45,104 bases of DNA from UBA6120 sp964495145 (GCA_964495145.1 CAZBUP010000005.1:1-45104); one strand, 5' to 3'. Numbered from the stretch's first letter, positions 6,955-15,698 are shown. Numbers and translations are program-made. The notes: generated by a model from the letters alone, not told the origin.

Positions 6955-8938
6955 TCTCTACGGTGTTTTCCTAGGCTTATTTTTTGGCTTCCTAGCCAGT
7001 ATGGATTTAACCTGGCCCGGAATCATCCTGGCAAGCATCATCCTAGTCTTCATCATCTATCGATTTGGATGGAAATCGGCCACGATATACGCTGGGGCTT
7101 ACTTTCTCGGTTTCATGACGATGTTCATTAAATCGCCACCGCCCGGCATCGCGACGGGTTCTTATCTCGTGATTGACGTTGAACGCAATTATTTCATCGC
7201 CCAGCGCGGTCTTTTTCGCCTTTATGTCTATAGTCCCGATCACGCATATCAATTCGGTGACGTGCTTGAGTTGTCCGGAGCGATTGAACCCTTACATTTT
7301 ACCCATATCGAGGGGCAATTTGATTTTAAGCGGTATTTATGGGAACGCGGCGTGAACTACGGCGTCGAAAACGCTTCGATTAGGCCAATCTTCCAAGCGC
7401 CGTGGCGTATGTCGCTTTTCAAAGAAAAGCTGCTGGCCAAATATGAGGAAACGACTGCCGTTTATCTTAGAGCCTTGATATTCGCAGAGCGCGACTACCA
7501 AGCCGATGTCATCAAACAACTTGATGCTTTGAACCTCATCCATTTAATGAATATATCAGGTTTGTTAGTCTATCTGACATTGCAATCAATCAGAGCCATC
7601 ATGGGTTGGTTCGTCTCCGAAGAAAAGGCGCGCCGAAATAGTTTCAAGATCTTGCTTCCGTGGTTATTGCTCGTCCCGAATTCGGTCGTATTGTGGCGAA
7701 TCATCGGCGGCGGAATCATTACCTTGATTGCGGGTGATAAGTTAACGTATTGGAATAGAAAGGGCTTATTAGGCATTATCATGTTATTAGTTAGTAAATA
7801 TCTAGTATATAATCCAAGTTTTTATCTTTCATGGTTAATCGGGAGTGGACTGTATCTCGTCAAGCGTCCCCAAGCTACCGCCCCTTGGTGGCGAAGGCTG
7901 GGCTATCGATATCTACCGACGATTTTTCTATTGCCGTATCTCATCCATCATTATGGGGCAATCAACTTACTGGGACTGGTCATGGTATTGCCGATCATGT
8001 ATGTCCATGGGGCGATCCTCATTTTGGGCTTGATTCAAGTTTTCACCTTTCCGATGCCTATTATCATTCAACCACTCGCACGATTGAGCCAACTCATGCT
8101 CCTGGCGGCCGGTCGCCTCTCGGTGGTGGTTAATTTCGGGTATTGGTCCTGGATTGAAACAAGTATGTACTTAGGTTTAATCATCGTCATTGTCCTCATC
8201 TATGGTTGGTCGCATCGGCGTTTGTTTCATAACGCCGTCACCGTTTTAGCCGTCTTCATGATTTTCCAAGCCCTTCCGGTCGTCAATTTATATGAAACGG
8301 CGGTATATTTCATCAATGTGGGCCAGGGCGACGCCATTTTGATACGCAATCGGAAGGAAACGGTGCTGATCGATACCGGTGGTTCTTTGTATCTTGACGT
8401 GGCCGAAGTGGCTTTGATTCCATTTTTTGAACGTCACCGGATTCATCATCTCGACACGGTCATCATCACCCATGACGATTATGACCATAACGGGGCATTG
8501 ACTTCCCTGCGGACCAACTTCCGGGTCAGGGAAACGCTGACCGAGCCTGATCAATTTCCCCTTACGCGGGCTGGCATCGCCTTCTGGAATTTAAACCATG
8601 CCGCCCATGCAAGCGAGGATAATGAACAATCGCTCGTGCTTTACTTTAATTTTGACGGCCATGATTGGTTGCTGATGGGCGACGCCCCGAGTGAAGTTGA
8701 AAAGCAAATCATGCGTCAATATCCTGACCTGGCCGCCGATTATCTCAAAGTTGGGCATCATGGCGCCGAGGGATCGACGTCCAGCGCTTTCTTGAGTCAT
8801 ATTAAGCCCCAAGAAGCGATCATCTCGGTCGGACGCAATTATTACGGTCATCCTTCACCCAAAGTGTTGGAGCGATTGACTCAAGCCGGCATTACCATCC
8901 GCCGTACCGATCTCGAAGGCACGATTGCCTATGTCTAG
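6911..8938 (+). CDS. comEC: Competence protein ComEC, DNA-uptake channel
   Basis: ComEC forms the membrane channel through which single-stranded DNA enters the cell. From the ATG at 6911 the protein is 675 aa: N-terminal membrane helices (LYGVFLGLFFGFLAS), a soluble OB-like region (GDVLELSGAIEP), the competence domain with LMNISGLLVYLTL, many hydrophobic helices, and a C-terminal metallo-beta-lactamase domain (INVGQGDAILI, VLIDTGG, ITHDDYDHNGAL, LLMGDAP, VGHHGAEGST). The usual SGLH of the competence domain is SGLL here. The start is unsure: the ATG overlaps comEA by 44 bases without a clear SD, while the next ATG (7001) would cut the first helix. An open frame upstream of 6911 has no family similarity. 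Confidence 0.9.
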   Translation: MPPSKKSRITLPWNNLYGVFLGLFFGFLASMDLTWPGIILASIILVFIIYRFGWKSATIYAGAYFLGFMTMFIKSPPPGIATGSYLVIDVERNYFIAQRGLFRLYVYSPDHAYQFGDVLELSGAIEPLHFTHIEGQFDFKRYLWERGVNYGVENASIRPIFQAPWRMSLFKEKLLAKYEETTAVYLRALIFAERDYQADVIKQLDALNLIHLMNISGLLVYLTLQSIRAIMGWFVSEEKARRNSFKILLPWLLLVPNSVVLWRIIGGGIITLIAGDKLTYWNRKGLLGIIMLLVSKYLVYNPSFYLSWLIGSGLYLVKRPQATAPWWRRLGYRYLPTIFLLPYLIHHYGAINLLGLVMVLPIMYVHGAILILGLIQVFTFPMPIIIQPLARLSQLMLLAAGRLSVVVNFGYWSWIETSMYLGLIIVIVLIYGWSHRRLFHNAVTVLAVFMIFQALPVVNLYETAVYFINVGQGDAILIRNRKETVLIDTGGSLYLDVAEVALIPFFERHRIHHLDTVIITHDDYDHNGALTSLRTNFRVRETLTEPDQFPLTRAGIAFWNLNHAAHASEDNEQSLVLYFNFDGHDWLLMGDAPSEVEKQIMRQYPDLAADYLKVGHHGAEGSTSSAFLSHIKPQEAIISVGRNYYGHPSPKVLERLTQAGITIRRTDLEGTIAYV

Positions 8939-8953
8939 GAGAGCAAAATAAGG

Positions 8954-8959
8954 TAAAAT
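8954..8959 (+). promoter_or_regulatory. -10 element for holA, nine bases from the ATG
   Basis: TAAAAT at 8954-8959 lies 9 bases before the holA ATG, with no recognisable -35 at 17 bases. No SD is present. Confidence 0.4.
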
Positions 8960-8968
8960 ATCGCTAGT

Positions 8969-9934
8969 ATGATATATCTACTATTCGGCAAACAAGATTT
9001 GATGATCAAGACGCGCCTTTCCAAGCTTATCAAAGAGCGGATTCCGCTTGTCGATGAGTTTTCGCTAGTCAAGTACAACGGCCGCCAAACCCCGGTCCAA
9101 GACATCATGGCCGATTGCCGCTCCTTGCCGTTGGGCTATGATTTGAAAATGGTCGTCATCGAAGACGCCTATTTCTTAATCAACGCCAGGACCAAGGAGA
9201 AGATCGAAAAAGACCAAGATTATGCCGTATTGGTCCAATATCTGAAAGACCCGAATCCGGCCACCGACCTCGTGTTCACGCTCGCCGCCCCCAATTTCAA
9301 CCTTAAAAGCGAAATCGGCCAATTGCTGAAGCAACAAGCCATGATCTACGAACTGACCGACATCGACAGCCAGTCATGGCCTGAGTACGTGAGACGGTAT
9401 TTTGCCAAATACGAAGTCACCATCGATCAGAGTGCCATCGCCGAACTGGTGGCCCGTTGCCAAAACGATGCCACCCAATTCGTTTCCGAAGCCCAAAAGC
9501 TTATGCTTTTCTCCAAGCACATCTCGCTCGATACCGTCAAAACACTGGTCACCCGTCCGCTAGAAGAAAATTCTTTTGCCTTATCGAACGCCTTGACTAA
9601 AGGCCGCGTCGACGAGGCACTGCTGATTTATCGGGATTTAAAGACTTATAACGAAGAACCGGTCACTTTGATTTCTTTATTGGCGCGCCAATTCCGTTTA
9701 ATGCTCAAAGTCCATTATCTGGCTGAGGAAGGCTATGCCCAACTAGACATCGCCAAGAAGCTGGACATCCACGAGTATCGCGTCAAACTGGCCTTAACGG
9801 CGCGAAAAAGTATAAATGAGTCGCGACTAATCGGTATCCTTGAACGGCTTTATGAACTCGATTACAACATAAAAAGCGGTCAAATCGACCGCTTCTATGG
9901 GTTTGAACTTTTCTTGCTGAACTTTGCCGCTTGA
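8969..9934 (+). CDS. holA: DNA polymerase III delta subunit
   Basis: HolA loads the sliding clamp as part of the clamp-loader complex. The 321-aa protein begins MIYLLFGKQDLMIKTRLSKLI, the usual opening of the family (FG/YGxDxxL), and continues through the AAA-like domain (YDLKMVVIEDAYFL, DLVFTLAAP) to a helical C-terminal domain with FALSNALTKGRVDEALLIYRDL and LLARQFRLMLKVHYL, typical of delta. It sits next to comEC as in many Bacillota (comEC, holA, rpsT). No SD is visible. The stop abuts the aguB stop with no base between, and the last 25 codons contain the minus-strand aguAB terminator. Confidence 0.93.
   Translation: MIYLLFGKQDLMIKTRLSKLIKERIPLVDEFSLVKYNGRQTPVQDIMADCRSLPLGYDLKMVVIEDAYFLINARTKEKIEKDQDYAVLVQYLKDPNPATDLVFTLAAPNFNLKSEIGQLLKQQAMIYELTDIDSQSWPEYVRRYFAKYEVTIDQSAIAELVARCQNDATQFVSEAQKLMLFSKHISLDTVKTLVTRPLEENSFALSNALTKGRVDEALLIYRDLKTYNEEPVTLISLLARQFRLMLKVHYLAEEGYAQLDIAKKLDIHEYRVKLALTARKSINESRLIGILERLYELDYNIKSGQIDRFYGFELFLLNFAA
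9871..9894 (-). terminator. Intrinsic terminator of aguA-aguB, inside holA
   Basis: On the minus strand AAGCGGTC pairs with GACCGCTT (9894-9887 and 9881-9874) around a five-base loop, followed by a U run (A at 9871-9875 on the plus strand). It lies wholly in the holA coding region, about 40 bases beyond the aguB stop. Confidence 0.8.
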
Positions 9935-10786
9935 TTATTTTTTCAAGAGGTCATGATACATGCCGGGACGCCGGTCGCGGAATACGCCCCAGCTGTACCG
10001 GTATTTTTTAATCCGGCTTAAATCGAAAGTGGCGGTGATCACGCCTTCATGGACGCGGTCGCTTTGGATAACGACATGTCCGGTCTCGTCAGCCATGAAC
10101 GATGAGCCGTAGAAAGTCATGGCGCTTGATCCTTCGGTTTCGGTACCGACCCGATTGGCGGCGATGACTGGGATCAAATTGGCGGCGGCATGGCCGACCA
10201 TGACGTTTTGCCAATGGGCGGCGCTATCGATCGGAAGGGTCGGTTCGCTGCCGATGGCGGTCGGGTAGAAGATGAGTTCAGCCCCTAACAAGGCTAAGGC
10301 CCGAGCCGTTTCGGGGAACCATTGGTCCCAGCAAATGCCGATGCCGATGTGACCGAATTGCGTAGCAAAGACTTTGAAACCGGTATCCCCGGGCGTGAAA
10401 TAGAATTTCTCCTCGTAATTGGTTCCGGTCGGAATATGGGTTTTCCGATAATTGCCAAGAATCGTCCCATCGGCGTCGATCATGGCCAGGGAATTGTAAA
10501 AGACGTTGCGGCTGGCTTCGAAATAGGAAATAGGCAGCACGACGCCCAATTCTTGGGCGATCTTTTGGAAATGAAGCACCGGTCGGCTTTTTTCAAGCGG
10601 CTGTGCCAAATCGAAGTAATCGTATTTTTCGATTTGCGGGAAATACGGGGTCATGAACAACTCGGGGAGCAATATCACTTGGGCCCCATGGGCGGCGGCT
10701 TGGCGCACCAAGCGTTCGGCTTTGGCCAAATTTTCGTCTTGATTCCAACTCATGGCCATTTGGATGGCGGCTACTTTAACGTTCAT
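9935..10786 (-). CDS. aguB: N-carbamoylputrescine amidohydrolase
   Basis: AguB hydrolyses N-carbamoylputrescine to putrescine, CO2 and ammonia. The 283-aa nitrilase-fold protein shows the Glu-Lys-Cys triad: E42 in LLPELFMTPYF, K115 in GNYRKTHIP and C152 in GIGICWDQWFPE. The C-terminus RYSWGVFRDRRPGMYHDLL is typical of this subfamily. The start is the ATG at 10786 with AGGAACC upstream; the open frame extends into aguA, which it overlaps by 11 bases. AguA supplies its substrate, so the two form a complete two-step agmatine-to-putrescine route. Confidence 0.94.
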   Translation of the reverse strand: MNVKVAAIQMAMSWNQDENLAKAERLVRQAAAHGAQVILLPELFMTPYFPQIEKYDYFDLAQPLEKSRPVLHFQKIAQELGVVLPISYFEASRNVFYNSLAMIDADGTILGNYRKTHIPTGTNYEEKFYFTPGDTGFKVFATQFGHIGIGICWDQWFPETARALALLGAELIFYPTAIGSEPTLPIDSAAHWQNVMVGHAAANLIPVIAANRVGTETEGSSAMTFYGSSFMADETGHVVIQSDRVHEGVITATFDLSRIKKYRYSWGVFRDRRPGMYHDLLKK

Positions 10787-11894
10787 CGTTGGTGGTTCCT
10801 TTGGGTATTTGCTGGGTAATGCAGTGGATGTTGCCCCCGCCAAGGAGGATTTCCTTGGAATAAACGGGGATGATTTCCCGGTCCGGGAATAAATCGCCCA
10901 GGATGGCGGCGGCTTTCTGGTCGGACGGTAGGCCAAAGGCCGGCATCACGACGGCACCGTTACAAATGTAGAAGTTGATGTAACTGGCGACGAGGCGCTT
11001 GCCGCTTGGTCGCGGAGTGGCGTTCGGGTGGGCGTCGACCGTCAAACTGTCGTCGGTGGTCGAATAGATGATTTCGCTCGGAAAGACCATTTCGGTAATC
11101 TTGAGGGGTTTTCCGTCGAGTCCGGTCGTTTTCCTCAAGACGGCCAAAGAGGCTTGCGACATAGGGTATTGGGGATCGTCTTTATCGTGATGGACGGCAA
11201 TCAGGACATGGCCTGGGGCCACGAAACAGGCGATGTTGTCGACATGGCCGTTGGTATTGTCGTTATAGACGCCGTAGGGGAGCCAAATGACCTTTTGAAC
11301 GTTCAGGTATTTTTTAAGCATGGCGGTGATTTGGTCTTGGTTGAGGTGGGGATTGCGGCCGGGGGAAAGCAGGCACGACTCGGTCACCATGGCTAACCCT
11401 TGTCCGTCGACGTGAATGGATCCGCCTTCAAGCACGAAACCATCGGTCCGATAACGGTCGACGTTGAATATTTTGAGCAAGGCTTCGGCCATGGCATCGT
11501 CGGTATCCCAAGGTTTATATAGCCCATCGTAATCGCCGCCCCAGGCATTGAAAACCCAGTCGACCCCGCGCAGTTCGCGGTCTTGGTTAACCACGAAAGT
11601 CGGGCCGTTGTCGCGAATCCAAGCATCGTCGCTTTCCAGTGGGATGAAGGTGACATTAGGCACGTCATAACGGGCTTGGGCTTCCAAAAGCATGGCCGGG
11701 GGAATCACGATGAAAACCGGTTCGTGCTTGGCGATGGCGGCCGCCACTTCCAAGTAATTGTCTTGGGCCGGGATCCCATTTTGGCGCCAAACGTCGGTCC
11801 GGTAGGGATACGTGATCAACGTGCCGCGGTGCGGCTCGAATTCGGCCGGCATCCGAAAGCCGTCGTTTCGAGGGGTGGTGCTGAGTGTTTTCAT
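10776..11894 (-). CDS. aguA: Agmatine deiminase
   Basis: AguA converts agmatine to N-carbamoylputrescine and ammonia. The 372-aa protein has the guanidino-modifying enzyme fold with FRMPAEFEPHRGTLITYP near the N-terminus, DAWIRDNGPTFV, FNAWGGDYDGLY, NGHVDNIACF (His) and GGGNIHCITQQIP holding the catalytic C358. The likely start is the ATG at 11894; a longer frame starts at 11927 but adds no similarity and would precede the apparent -10 box. No SD is visible: TGGTATCAT ends 7 bases before the ATG. No agmatine/putrescine antiporter lies nearby, so polyamine synthesis rather than energy-yielding agmatine catabolism is the simpler guess. Confidence 0.95.
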   Translation of the reverse strand: MKTLSTTPRNDGFRMPAEFEPHRGTLITYPYRTDVWRQNGIPAQDNYLEVAAAIAKHEPVFIVIPPAMLLEAQARYDVPNVTFIPLESDDAWIRDNGPTFVVNQDRELRGVDWVFNAWGGDYDGLYKPWDTDDAMAEALLKIFNVDRYRTDGFVLEGGSIHVDGQGLAMVTESCLLSPGRNPHLNQDQITAMLKKYLNVQKVIWLPYGVYNDNTNGHVDNIACFVAPGHVLIAVHHDKDDPQYPMSQASLAVLRKTTGLDGKPLKITEMVFPSEIIYSTTDDSLTVDAHPNATPRPSGKRLVASYINFYICNGAVVMPAFGLPSDQKAAAILGDLFPDREIIPVYSKEILLGGGNIHCITQQIPKGTTNDER

Positions 11895-11901
11895 ATATGA
11901 A

Positions 11902-11910
11902 ATGATACCA
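11902..11910 (-). promoter_or_regulatory. Extended -10 for aguA, placing the start point at the ATG
   Basis: TGGTATCAT on the minus strand (TATCAT 11907-11902) lies 7 bases before the ATG, so the predicted start point is at or within a base or two of the ATG. Confidence 0.45.
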
Positions 11911-11925
11911 TATTTTTTAGGCAAC

Positions 11926-11951
11926 AAAAAATGGCTCTTGCGGAGCCATTT
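11926..11951 (-). terminator. rpsT intrinsic terminator
   Basis: On the minus strand AAATGGCTC (11951-11943) pairs perfectly with GAGCCATTT (11937-11929) around a five-base loop and runs into six U (A at 11926-11931). It lies between rpsT and aguA. Confidence 0.85.
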
Positions 11952-11964
11952 CGGTTTTTGATGG

Positions 11965-12228
11965 TTATTTGAGGTTGTTTAAACGGCGTTGCAAACTGCT
12001 TTTTTGGCGGGCGCCGGCCGAAGGGTTGGTGACTTTAGCCGAAACTGATTTGTCAATCAGGGCCACGGCTTCGACGAATAGCTTAGCGGCGTTTTCGACG
12101 TCCTTGGCGACGATGGCCTTGTCGACTTTCTTAATGGCGGTGCGGACTTCGGACTTGATGGCCGAGTTCCGGCTGCGGGCCAATTCGTTGGTTTGGATGC
12201 GTTTGATTTGCGATTTGATGTTTGCCAT
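11965..12228 (-). CDS. rpsT: 30S ribosomal protein bS20
   Basis: bS20 (87 aa) binds 16S rRNA early in 30S assembly. The sequence MANIKSQIKRIQTNELARSRNSAIKS followed by VRTAIKKVDKAI and the C-terminal KTSSLQRRLNNL-like end (here QKSSLQRRLNNLK) is diagnostic. It is a single-gene unit with its own promoter (TTGCAC-17-TAAAAT), an AGAGG ribosome site and an intrinsic terminator. Position next to holA is usual in Bacillota, although here the agu pair lies between them. Confidence 0.97.
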   Translation of the reverse strand: MANIKSQIKRIQTNELARSRNSAIKSEVRTAIKKVDKAIVAKDVENAAKLFVEAVALIDKSVSAKVTNPSAGARQKSSLQRRLNNLK

Positions 12229-12255
12229 GTTGATAACCTCTTTTAAACTCGATGA

Positions 12256-12284
12256 ATTTTATCATAATTCCCCCTTTGGTGCAA
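12256..12284 (-). promoter_or_regulatory. rpsT promoter
   Basis: Minus strand TTGCAC (12284-12279), 17-base spacer, TAAAAT (12261-12256), with a TG one base before the -10. Confidence 0.75.
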
Positions 12285-12349
12285 TATCGATTGTGCAACG
12301 AAGGCGATATTTTCACGGTTGGGTCCAATTACTACCCATTTGAAACGGA

Positions 12350-12365
12350 AATCGCCTTGGCGATT
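12350..12365. repeat. Inverted repeat upstream of fmt
   Basis: AATCGCC-TT-GGCGATT, seven-base arms and a two-base centre, overlaps the -35 of the proposed fmt promoter. A further GGCGAT copy occurs at 12303-12308. It could be an operator or remnant hairpin; no function is shown. Confidence 0.45.
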
Positions 12366-12392
12366 GAGTGAATCGGGCATTCGCGGTAAGAT
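12364..12392 (+). promoter_or_regulatory. Candidate fmt promoter
   Basis: TTGAGT (12364-12369), 17-base spacer, TAAGAT (12387-12392). The leader would be about 25 bases. Confidence 0.45.
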
Positions 12393-12423
12393 AATAGCGA
12401 CATCTACGAAACGAGATATACAC

Positions 12424-13359
12424 ATGGATCATCATCAATGCCGGATTGTCTTCATGGGCACCCCCGAAATCGCCGCCTCGCTACTGGAAACCTTATTGAA
12501 AGGCGGTTTCAACGTCGTGGCCGTGATTGCCCAACCCGACGCCCCGGTCGGGCGCCAGGGAACGTTCGTGCCGGTTCCGACCAAACGGGTGGCGAATCAA
12601 TACGGCGTCAAGGTTTTGCAGCCGGCATCCATTCGTCAGGACTATGGTTTCATCCACGATTTTTCCTGTGATCTCATCGTGACGCTGGCCTATGGCCAAA
12701 TCATCCCCGATCCGGTCTTGGCCTGGCCGACCATCAAAGCCTTGAACGTCCATGGAAGCCTCTTGCCGAAATTGCGGGGAGCCGCCCCGATTCAATACGC
12801 TTTAATCCAAGGCCTGCAACGAACCGGCATCACTTTGATGGAAATGGTTGCCGCGATGGACGCCGGCCCCATGTACGCCCAACGCGAACTGGTTATCAAT
12901 CCCGATGAGGATTATGGTTCGCTCAGAACCCGGATCAGCCGCTTGATCGACCAAGAAGTACCGGGATTGTTGCTTGATTTTCTCGCCGGGCGTTTGACCC
13001 CGGTGGCGCAAGCGCCAGACGCGGTCACCTTCGCCCCGAGCATAAAAAAAGAGCAAGAACATCTTAATGTCGCTTTGCCGACGCCATCATTCATTGATTT
13101 CGTTCGGGCATTGGCGCCAAATCCTGGCGGATATCTACTAGACGGAGACCAGCGCGTCAAAATCCTGAAAGCCCGTCAGCATGATCGTTTGATTAATCAC
13201 CCCGTCGGGCACGTCTCGATAGAAAACCAAAGTCTGGTCCTGCAGTTGCATGACGGTCGCATCATGATCGAGACGATCCAATGGCCGGGCGGCCGACCGT
13301 TGTCGGGCCGCGAATTCGCTAACGGCCACCATGACGTTGTCGGCCGGCTATGGAAATAA
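12424..13359 (+). CDS. fmt: Methionyl-tRNA formyltransferase
   Basis: Fmt formylates initiator Met-tRNA with 10-formyl-THF. The 311-aa protein opens RIVFMGTPEIAASLLETLL, has the catalytic signature NVHGSLLPKLRGAAPIQYALIQG (Asn, His, and the following SLLP loop) and GITLMEMVAAMDAGPMY, followed by the C-terminal OB-like domain with ALAPNPGGYLL. The start is the ATG at 12424 (MDHHQCRIVFMG); a longer frame upstream lacks similarity and spans the promoter. It lacks a strong SD (ACGAGA only). Its stop overlaps the start of the helicase gene by 10 bases. The usual partner def is not adjacent. Confidence 0.95.
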   Translation: MDHHQCRIVFMGTPEIAASLLETLLKGGFNVVAVIAQPDAPVGRQGTFVPVPTKRVANQYGVKVLQPASIRQDYGFIHDFSCDLIVTLAYGQIIPDPVLAWPTIKALNVHGSLLPKLRGAAPIQYALIQGLQRTGITLMEMVAAMDAGPMYAQRELVINPDEDYGSLRTRISRLIDQEVPGLLLDFLAGRLTPVAQAPDAVTFAPSIKKEQEHLNVALPTPSFIDFVRALAPNPGGYLLDGDQRVKILKARQHDRLINHPVGHVSIENQSLVLQLHDGRIMIETIQWPGGRPLSGREFANGHHDVVGRLWK

Positions 13360-15698
13360 CTAAATCGTTGCGTTTGTCGGTTCACGCCCTCGTGGATTTC
13401 ATGTTGCGGCGCGGCGACATCGACAATCGCATTTTCAACAAAGCTTCGATGCAGATGGGAACCAAACTCCATAAGCTGTATCAATCGGCGCAGACCGAAG
13501 CTTTCATCGCCGAGCAATTTTTACGGCATACCTATGAAGTCGACGAATACGCGGTCACCATCGAAGGCTACGCCGATGGGATTCGCGAACTATTGAATAA
13601 AGTCTACATCGAGGAAGTCAAGACGACTGTGGCCGAATTGGATTCGTTTGCCGATCAGCATCAAGACTGGCACCGGATGCAAGCCTTGCTCTATGGGCAC
13701 ATGTATGCCGAAGAACATGGTTTGGAGACGATCCGGATTCGGCTCATCTACATCAATCAGGCTGACGAGACGACCATGATTCGTTCCTACGAAGGATCAC
13801 GGGTTGAAGTTGGAAATGCCATCGTCGCTTTAATTAGAGAATATCTATCTTTTTATCGAATGGTGGACCGCCATTTGGAAGCCCGCCTCCATAGCGTCGA
13901 AGCGTTATCGTTTCCGTTTAAATCGTTCCGTCCAGGCCAACGGGAAATGGCAAAATATGTTTATTCGTTAGCCCAAAACGGCGGAACTTTGCTCGTAGAA
14001 GCCCCCACCGGCATCGGCAAGACGATTTCGGCCCTCTATCCCAGCATCTTGGCGTTGGGTCGGGGCATTCCGGGAAAAATTTTCTACGTGACCGCAAAGA
14101 ACTCCGGTCATGAAGCCGCGGTCATCGCCGTGAAACAGCTCCGCAAAAAAGGGGCTGCCGTCAGCGACATCGTGTTGACGGCCAAAGACAAAATTTGCTT
14201 AACTCCGGGAGCCGCCTGCAATCCTGACGAATGTCCATTCGCCAAGGGCTATTATGATAAGATTCGGGGTGTCTTGTCCGAAGCGTTGAACCAACATGAT
14301 TCCTTTGACCGCGAATTGGTGCTAACTTACGCCAGGACCCATGAGATTTGCCCGTTTGAACTACAGCTGGATTTATCGTTGTTCGTTGACGTGATCATCG
14401 GCGATTATAACTACGTATTTGATCCGATGGTCTACCTCCGACGTTTCTTTGACACCGACGCCTCGGGTCATTTCCTCTTGGTGGACGAAGCCCACAATTT
14501 GGTGGAACGGTCGCGTTCGATGTATTCGGCGACGATCACTTCGATTGGACTCAAGCAACTGCGCCGAAGCGTCCGGTCTATTCAACACGTGAAATTCAAG
14601 CGGACCCTGACCCGTTTGGCCAAATTGTTCAAAGACGAATCCCAAAAAGAAGGACCTTTTCCCGAAACGATTTCGCTCGACCGTAAATGGCTGACCGCCC
14701 TCGATGCGTTCTTGGTCCAGGCCCAAGACGTGATGCGGAAATTTCCCTCCGCCGTCGACGAGCCGTTCAAGGATTTCTATTTCGACGCCAACCGCTTTTT
14801 CAAACTATCGGATTTCTATGACGACCATTTCGTTTATTACAAAGATCGGATGAAACGTGACGACGTCAGCCTGACGTTATTTTGCCTCGACTCGAGCGAA
14901 CTGATCGCCAAGACGATGAAACAAGTCAAGGGTCGCGTCCTTTTCAGCGCCACTTTGGCACCGCTTGATTATTACGTCCCGATGTTGGGCGGCCGACCGG
15001 AAGATCCGATCTTGCGACTTCCATCGCCTTTCCCTCGGGAAAACCTCCTATTGATGGTGGCGCCCAAGGTATCGACCCGCTTCAAGAGCCGGGCGGAGAC
15101 CCTCGATGAAATCGCCCTTTACGTTGAATTGGCAATCCAAGGCAAAATCGGCAATTACCTGGTGTTTTTTCCCAGTTATAAATACATGAACGACGTTCGG
15201 TCGCACATGAAGACGGACGCCACCGTCGAGATTTTGGTCCAAGAACAAGAAATGACCTTGGCCGATCAAGAGCGGTTCCTCAGCCAATTCGTCCCGGCCC
15301 CCGAGCATACCACGGTCGGTTTCGTGGTCCTGGGCGGTCCTTTTTCCGAAGGCATCGATTTGATCGAGGATCGGCTGATCGGATCGATTATCGTCGGGGT
15401 GGGATTGCCCCAGCTTTCGTTTGAACGCGATTTGATCAAGGATTTTTTCTCTCGACGCCAAAGCGACGGCTATTCGTTCAGTTATACCTATCCGGGCATG
15501 AACCGCGTCATGCAGGCGGTCGGAAGGGTGATCCGCTCCGAGAAAGACCGCGGTCTCGCCCTCTTGATCGACGATCGCTACTTGGAATCCCGCTACCGAA
15601 ATATGTTCAAAAGCGAATGGGCCCATTACGAGGCGGTCATCACGCCCGACGATCTTCAAGCCCTGGTGAACGATTTTTGGAACACCAATCGGAACTAG
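13350..15698 (+). CDS. PD-(D/E)XK nuclease fused to XPD/DinG-type helicase
   Basis: This 782-aa protein joins a RecB-like nuclease to an iron-sulfur superfamily 2 helicase. Nuclease residues at about 35-115 include GTKLH (37-41), D76 in GYADG, E89-V-K91 and Q111xxxY115. The helicase has Walker A APTGIGKT (218-225), DEAH (379-382), and four cysteines C283, C290, C295 and C334 placed as in XPD/DinG for a 4Fe-4S cluster. C-terminal motifs include FSATLAPL, GPFSEGIDL and QAVGRVIRSEKDRG. Such helicases unwind 5'-to-3' in DNA repair; the fused nuclease suggests processing of the displaced strand (inference). The domain arrangement is known in Bacillota annotation but poorly studied. It overlaps fmt by 10 bases. 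Confidence 0.85.
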   Translation: MEITKSLRLSVHALVDFMLRRGDIDNRIFNKASMQMGTKLHKLYQSAQTEAFIAEQFLRHTYEVDEYAVTIEGYADGIRELLNKVYIEEVKTTVAELDSFADQHQDWHRMQALLYGHMYAEEHGLETIRIRLIYINQADETTMIRSYEGSRVEVGNAIVALIREYLSFYRMVDRHLEARLHSVEALSFPFKSFRPGQREMAKYVYSLAQNGGTLLVEAPTGIGKTISALYPSILALGRGIPGKIFYVTAKNSGHEAAVIAVKQLRKKGAAVSDIVLTAKDKICLTPGAACNPDECPFAKGYYDKIRGVLSEALNQHDSFDRELVLTYARTHEICPFELQLDLSLFVDVIIGDYNYVFDPMVYLRRFFDTDASGHFLLVDEAHNLVERSRSMYSATITSIGLKQLRRSVRSIQHVKFKRTLTRLAKLFKDESQKEGPFPETISLDRKWLTALDAFLVQAQDVMRKFPSAVDEPFKDFYFDANRFFKLSDFYDDHFVYYKDRMKRDDVSLTLFCLDSSELIAKTMKQVKGRVLFSATLAPLDYYVPMLGGRPEDPILRLPSPFPRENLLLMVAPKVSTRFKSRAETLDEIALYVELAIQGKIGNYLVFFPSYKYMNDVRSHMKTDATVEILVQEQEMTLADQERFLSQFVPAPEHTTVGFVVLGGPFSEGIDLIEDRLIGSIIVGVGLPQLSFERDLIKDFFSRRQSDGYSFSYTYPGMNRVMQAVGRVIRSEKDRGLALLIDDRYLESRYRNMFKSEWAHYEAVITPDDLQALVNDFWNTNRN

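Noticed and set aside
12303..12365. CRISPR-like or regulatory repeat unit before fmt
   Set aside because: Only one inverted repeat and a partial copy exist; no regular spacing or further copies.
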